From: Schleiferiaceae bacterium
GTDB taxonomy: Bacteria; Bacteroidota; Bacteroidia; Flavobacteriales; Schleiferiaceae
DNA length: 10,397 nt
Assembly: GCA_022424815.1 (NCBI GenBank)
Contig: JAKMGS010000062.1
Location: 1-10,397, forward strand
Direction of reading: 5' to 3'
In this document: piece by piece, positions 6,917-10,397 of the stretch
Layout: each line of letters begins with the position of its first letter
Numbering within the stretch: position 1 is the stretch's first letter
The notes under the pieces: model-generated
Databases searched by the model: none
Told to the model about the DNA's origin: nothing
What the model saw: the letters and a program-made list of their open reading frames with translations, nothing else
Program-made: the position numbers and the translations under genes

Positions 6917-9133
6917 ATGCGCAAATTCCTACTAGCCATAGTATTGTGTACAGCCGGCCTATTGACCGCTCAGCCCAGTATGACAGTGAGCACCAACGGG
7001 ACTCATAAAAACCCATACTGGATGGCGTCTAACGTGCTGGTAGACTCCAATCTTTCAGTGTTTAATATGGGTCAAAACGGGTTCAACCTTACCCAGCCGA
7101 ACACGACGCAAATAGGCTATTTCCAAGCGAACGATACAACCTTTCCAGTGCAATCTGGGATTGTGATGGTAGCGGCGCAACAAAGCTCGGATGTTATCGC
7201 GAGCAGCCCTGGGACGGGAAACAATACCACATTTACAGATAGCGAATTAGCCAGTGTGCTGAGTCAGCTGGGAAGTACGGGCTATGCGATCAAGGACATG
7301 GTGAGTATTGAGTTCAGCTTCATCGCACAATCGGACTCGATAAAATTCAACTACTGCTTTGGCTCTCACGAATACGACGGATATACCTGTAGTAACTTCA
7401 ACGACGTGTTCGGTTTCTTCCTTGAAGGACCCTATATCGACGGGGTAAGCGCTCCGACAAACGGATCTATTGTCAAGAACATTGCGACTATTCCTGGAAC
7501 GACGGTGCCCATTGCAGTAAATACCATTAATTCAGGAAGTCCTTCGGGTAGCTACCCTGCATCGAACTGTTCATCAGCTAATCCAAATTTCGTGGCGCAC
7601 AGTGCGTACTACAACAGTTCTAACGGTTCTATTGTGACCTTGGATGGATATACGGACAAATTTACGGCCCAAGCCCAAGTACAATGTGGTGGGTGGTACA
7701 CGATCCGCTTGAAACTTGCAAATGTGAGTGATGCGGCTTTGAGCTCAGCCGTGTTCCTAGAGGAGAATTCATTGAAAGGACCGGAGATTGCTTTTGCGCA
7801 GAACAACAACGTGGGTAATTCCTTTACGGATTCACTGCTGGTAGAGGGCTGTAACAAAAATGAAATCATCTTCTCGCGCACAGCAAACTTGGGCATAGAA
7901 ATGAAGATTCCAATCTATGTGGATACGGTCTTAAGTACTGCGGTGGAAGGCGTTGATTTCTCGATGTTGCCGGATACCATTACTCTCGATCCTTATGAAA
8001 CTGCGGATACTTTGGAGTTTTGGATATACGACGATAATGCAGTCGAGGCGAATGAGGCGCTGGTGATCGTGCAAGATTACGTGTACACGGATTGCTACAA
8101 CTATCCGGTGCATCACTTTGAATATTACTTGCGCGATAAGGATACCCTCAACGGGACGCTCACGTTGAATGCACCTACAGATACTGTCAATTGTCCAGGC
8201 GATAGCGTGGAACTGATCACGACGAACATTACCTACGAAGGGAGTTACGACGGCTTCTGGCTAAACGACAGTGCCTTTGTGCCTTCTCGATGGGTCCAAG
8301 TAGATAGCGATACCACCTTTACCTACATCATGTTCGATGAGTGTGGGGATACGATGATTTTTGAGCAGAACATGTACCTGAAGCCCTACGAGCCTATGGT
8401 GTATGAGCAGGATACCATCCGTGTATGTCCAGGCGATTCCGCATGGCTGAGTCCTGTGTATTACGGCGGTCAAGATCCATTGACCTTCTACTGGCTAGAC
8501 AACTTGACCCAAAACAACCCTCGTTCTATTTTACCTTGGACGGACACTACCTATGTGCCTTTTAGTGTGTCGGACGGCTGTCAGGTGTTGCTGATCGATA
8601 GTGCCTTGGCAATCAATATGCCTCGACCTACGGCAGGGTTCAACTACATGAATGATCCATATGTGCCGCTTCGGGTAGCTTTTGATGAGAAGGCTCAAAA
8701 TGAGGTGAGCTGGACGTGGTATTTGGATTCTACGGTGATCACGGGCGAAAGTTTTGAGTACGACTTCTCTCGTCCGGGAGATTACGAGGTCACCCAAGTA
8801 GTGACCAGTGATTTTGGTTGTATCGATAGCATTACGCTGATCGTCGCGGTGGAAACAGATTTCTATTTATACATCCCTACGGCCTTCTCCCCAAATAACG
8901 ATGGGGTCAATGATTGCTACGAGATCAAAGGGGTAGGGTTTGAAGCCATCGACTTCCAGGTATACGACCGCTGGGGCAATGTAGTATATGCTACTACCGA
9001 CGAAAACGACTGTTGGGACGGGACCTTCAACGGGGGAGCGTTACCGACGGGCGCCTACTCATGGAAACTACTCGTTCGATTGCCGTTCGATGAGATTGCC
9101 ATGAAGGAAGGCATACTCACCATTCTCAAATAA
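6917..9133 (+). CDS. Secreted choice-of-anchor L protein with PKD and T9SS type B sorting domain
   Basis: A 738-residue exported protein, probably a surface or extracellular adhesin-like or matrix protein; precise function unknown. Order of parts: signal peptide (1-19, 'KFLLAIVLCTAGLLTAQ'); choice-of-anchor L domain (about 38-285), recognised by 'GSHEYDGYTCSNFNDVFGFF' (149-168); a Calx-beta-like stretch (about 290-408) with 'VEGVDFSMLPDTITLDP' and many acidic residues; two Ig-like repeats (about 418-490 and 497-568), each opening with CPGDS; a PKD-like domain (about 570-646, 'VSWTWYLDS', 'GDYEVTQVVTSDFGCIDS'); and a gliding-motility/CHU_C C-terminal domain (about 651-738) with 'YIPTAFSPNNDGVND', 'QVYDRWGNVVY' and 'CWDGTFNGG'. 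That last domain is the type B signal for type IX secretion across the outer membrane. The ATG at 6917 is supported by the signal peptide. It is flanked by oppositely directed genes on both sides, so it is likely monocistronic. Aspartate richness suggests Ca2+ binding (inference). Confidence 0.93.
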   Translation: MRKFLLAIVLCTAGLLTAQPSMTVSTNGTHKNPYWMASNVLVDSNLSVFNMGQNGFNLTQPNTTQIGYFQANDTTFPVQSGIVMVAAQQSSDVIASSPGTGNNTTFTDSELASVLSQLGSTGYAIKDMVSIEFSFIAQSDSIKFNYCFGSHEYDGYTCSNFNDVFGFFLEGPYIDGVSAPTNGSIVKNIATIPGTTVPIAVNTINSGSPSGSYPASNCSSANPNFVAHSAYYNSSNGSIVTLDGYTDKFTAQAQVQCGGWYTIRLKLANVSDAALSSAVFLEENSLKGPEIAFAQNNNVGNSFTDSLLVEGCNKNEIIFSRTANLGIEMKIPIYVDTVLSTAVEGVDFSMLPDTITLDPYETADTLEFWIYDDNAVEANEALVIVQDYVYTDCYNYPVHHFEYYLRDKDTLNGTLTLNAPTDTVNCPGDSVELITTNITYEGSYDGFWLNDSAFVPSRWVQVDSDTTFTYIMFDECGDTMIFEQNMYLKPYEPMVYEQDTIRVCPGDSAWLSPVYYGGQDPLTFYWLDNLTQNNPRSILPWTDTTYVPFSVSDGCQVLLIDSALAINMPRPTAGFNYMNDPYVPLRVAFDEKAQNEVSWTWYLDSTVITGESFEYDFSRPGDYEVTQVVTSDFGCIDSITLIVAVETDFYLYIPTAFSPNNDGVNDCYEIKGVGFEAIDFQVYDRWGNVVYATTDENDCWDGTFNGGALPTGAYSWKLLVRLPFDEIAMKEGILTILK
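8168..8620 (+). repeat. Two degenerate Ig-like protein repeats (CPGDS repeats) within the secreted protein gene
   Basis: The encoded residues about 418-490 and 497-568 align as two copies of one unit. Each has an opening 'D-T-x-x-x-C-P-G-D-S' (C426 and C504), a mid 'FWLND' / 'YWLDN' segment (447-451, 525-529), a 'DTTFTYIMFDECGD' / 'DTTYVPFSVSDGCQ' segment (465-478, 543-556) and a closing strand. Each copy holds one early and one late Cys, suggesting an internal disulfide. The copies differ widely at DNA level, so the duplication is old. Boundaries are approximate. Confidence 0.7.
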
Positions 9134-9135
9134 GT

Positions 9136-10011
9136 TTAAAGAAAGGGAATAGTCAAGATTCCTATTACCAGGACCACTTTGTAGCACAAGTGGGCCCAGC
9201 GCAGTCCTCGTATTCCTTTGGCTTTTAAGGTTAGGGTATTTGCTAGACTAAGAAGCAGCAGCATCATGATAATGCCCAATTTCGCGTAAGGATCAAAAAT
9301 ATCATGGGTGAAGAATGCAGGAATCCATGCTATGGCACTACTTATGAGGAGCGCCAGTCGCACTTGGTCGCCCCCAAATTCGCTAACTGCAGTGGTTTTT
9401 CCCATGACCACATCGCCCTTGACCATCAACAAATCCTTAAGTAGCTCTCTCGCGAAAAGCGTAAGTCCAATAAGCCCCCCGAAGGCGAGTGTATGAAGGC
9501 TTAGAAACTCATGGTAGACACTGATTCCGAAAAAAGGCAACAGTCCTATGAAAGAGGCGCTCATGTGACCAATCAAAGGAGTTTTTCTCAGCTTATGGCT
9601 GTAAAACCAAAGAAGAAAAGCGTAAAAGGTATAGAAAATCAAACCTCTCCAGCTTACTGCCGATGCCATCAGTAATCCAATGAATAAAGCGCCTATTGAA
9701 ATGCGCAAAGAAGTTGCACGACTTACAAGTTGTTCGAAGGCTGTTTGATTGGGTCGATTCATTGCATCAGTTTCTAAATCATAGAAGCTGTTGATCAAAA
9801 AACCAAAAACCAGTATTAAAGCAGCAGACCAGATGGTTAAGTGGGTACCTACATCAAATAATACATTGCGCCAATCATCGATTGGTTCAAAAACGAAGAA
9901 TGCAGCCAGGTATTGACCAATAAGGAGCAATAGCACGTTGTACCAACGGATTTGGCTGAGTAAGGCTAGAATTTTAAGGAGAGTGGAACGACGTTTAGGC
10001 TGTGTTGTCAA
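9136..10011 (-). CDS. UbiA-family prenyltransferase (possible geranylgeranylglycerol-phosphate geranylgeranyltransferase-type)
   Basis: Polytopic inner-membrane enzyme of the UbiA superfamily, which transfers a polyprenyl chain from a diphosphate donor to an acceptor. The 291 residues carry about seven to nine hydrophobic segments. The first Mg2+/diphosphate motif is N74-S-F-Y-D78-L-E-T-D82 followed by NRP, i.e. NxxxDxxxD with Ser in place of the usual second Asp. The second is 'RELLKDLLMVKGD' (D193, D200) followed by 'GKTTAVSEFGG', lacking the middle acidic residues of the common DxxDxxGD. The start is the TTG at 10011: it overlaps the preceding TGA (TTGA), no ATG occurs before residue 84, and an in-frame stop lies six codons upstream. 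Placement after a mevalonate kinase-like gene fits isoprenoid metabolism. In Bacteroidota such genes are often named geranylgeranylglycerol-phosphate geranylgeranyltransferase, but acceptor and donor here are unproven. Confidence 0.85.
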   Translation of the reverse strand: MTTQPKRRSTLLKILALLSQIRWYNVLLLLIGQYLAAFFVFEPIDDWRNVLFDVGTHLTIWSAALILVFGFLINSFYDLETDAMNRPNQTAFEQLVSRATSLRISIGALFIGLLMASAVSWRGLIFYTFYAFLLWFYSHKLRKTPLIGHMSASFIGLLPFFGISVYHEFLSLHTLAFGGLIGLTLFARELLKDLLMVKGDVVMGKTTAVSEFGGDQVRLALLISSAIAWIPAFFTHDIFDPYAKLGIIMMLLLLSLANTLTLKAKGIRGLRWAHLCYKVVLVIGILTIPFL

Positions 10012-10397
10012 AACTTGTACACGACTTCAGGGGAAAACCCTTCAAATTTAGACTTTACCTTATCGTAATCACGGGTAAAGCCCATGACAAAACCACCACC
10101 ACCTGAGCCACAGAGCTTGAGGTAATATTCTTCGCTCTCTAATCCTTCACGCCATAGGTCGTGGAACCCTTGTGGAATCATAGGATCGAAGTTGTCGAGA
10201 ACCAGGGCACTTAACTTTTTTAAGTTGTTGAATAATGGGGTGCGGTCGCCGTTGACGAATGCTTTGATGCAAGCGTCGTTGTATTTAATGAATTGGTTCT
10301 TCAGCATATTGCGGAAGCCCTCCTCTTTGAGTTTCTCCATGAAGATTTCTACCATGGGCTGGGTCTCGCCAGGTGCACCGCTGTTCAACAAGAACAC
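10008..10397 (-). CDS. GHMP-family kinase, mevalonate kinase-like (C-terminal part; N-terminus beyond window)
   Basis: C-terminal 130 residues of a GHMP kinase, most like the mevalonate kinase of the flavobacterial mevalonate pathway, which phosphorylates mevalonate with ATP. The frame is still open at the window end; the GTG at 10397 reads as internal Val in 'VFLLNSGAPGETQPMV', the strand and loop seen in mevalonate kinases after the ATP-binding domain. The late glycine-rich motif 'LCGSGGGGFVMGF' (encoded around 10075-10113) is the third GHMP motif. The ATP-binding motif and catalytic Asp are outside the window. The stop codon overlaps the TTG start of the prenyltransferase gene by 4 bp, implying translational coupling. 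Other GHMP kinases such as phosphomevalonate kinase or diphosphomevalonate decarboxylase are less likely from the loop sequence but not excluded. Confidence 0.85.
   Translation of the reverse strand: MFLLNSGAPGETQPMVEIFMEKLKEEGFRNMLKNQFIKYNDACIKAFVNGDRTPLFNNLKKLSALVLDNFDPMIPQGFHDLWREGLESEEYYLKLCGSGGGGFVMGFTRDYDKVKSKFEGFSPEVVYKF

Noticed and set aside
9136..9165. Possible terminator at the prenyltransferase end: minus strand GGAAT-CTTGACT-ATTCC followed by a T-rich CTTTCTTT.
   Set aside because: The stem is only 5 bp, AT-containing, with a 7-nt loop, lies inside the last codons, and the tail is not a clean T run. Too weak to call.
10395..10397. GTG at the right edge as the start of the kinase.
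   Set aside because: The following residues match the middle of mevalonate kinases and the ATP-binding motif is missing, so the gene continues beyond the window.
1..10397. Searched by eye for CRISPR repeats, tRNA or rRNA genes, transposases, phage or defence genes and long inverted repeats.
   Set aside because: None was visible; conserved genes occupy nearly all bases and only short intergenic gaps remain.

Overview
The window looks like a stretch of chromosome from a Bacteroidota bacterium, most likely an aquatic Flavobacteriales member (Cryomorphaceae/Schleiferiaceae-like; the family is my inference). Evidence: a secreted protein with a choice-of-anchor L domain and a gliding-motility/type IX secretion (T9SS type B) C-terminal domain, a mevalonate kinase next to a UbiA prenyltransferase, a TolC-adaptor-tsaB gene order that I recall from flavobacteria, starts without clear Shine-Dalgarno sequences, and a TAnnTTTG-type -7 box. 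Nine protein genes fill almost every base. There is no gap over 300 bp, and I see no RNA gene, CRISPR array, insertion sequence or phage gene.

Layout. Bases 1-2884 (+): 3' part of a TolC-family outer-membrane channel, an HlyD/MacA-like periplasmic adaptor, and tsaB, spaced 9 and 4 bp, probably one transcript starting upstream of the window. Bases 2885-6853 (-): an operon read right to left, M20 dipeptidase, then a YyaL/SPATA20-type thioredoxin-domain protein, then tagI (3-methyladenine DNA glycosylase I), with a 4-bp gap and a 13-bp overlap. A 63-bp divergent intergenic region (6854-6916) separates it from a single 738-residue secreted T9SS cargo gene (6917-9133, +). Bases 9136-10397 (-): the C-terminal part of a mevalonate kinase-like GHMP kinase, whose stop overlaps the TTG start of a UbiA-family prenyltransferase.

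Functional reading. The left operon joins envelope efflux to tRNA t6A synthesis. The middle operon joins peptide hydrolysis, an unresolved thioredoxin-like protein and base-excision repair. The right pair fits isoprenoid supply and use. The convergent pairs meet at 0 bp (2884/2885) and 2 bp (9133/9136) without a recognisable terminator between them.

Most of the window is ordinary conserved core genome. The least characterised part is the secreted multidomain protein (choice-of-anchor L, a Calx-beta-like stretch, two Ig-like repeats, PKD, type B sorting domain). I found no convincing evidence of a new defence, mobile or RNA-based system.
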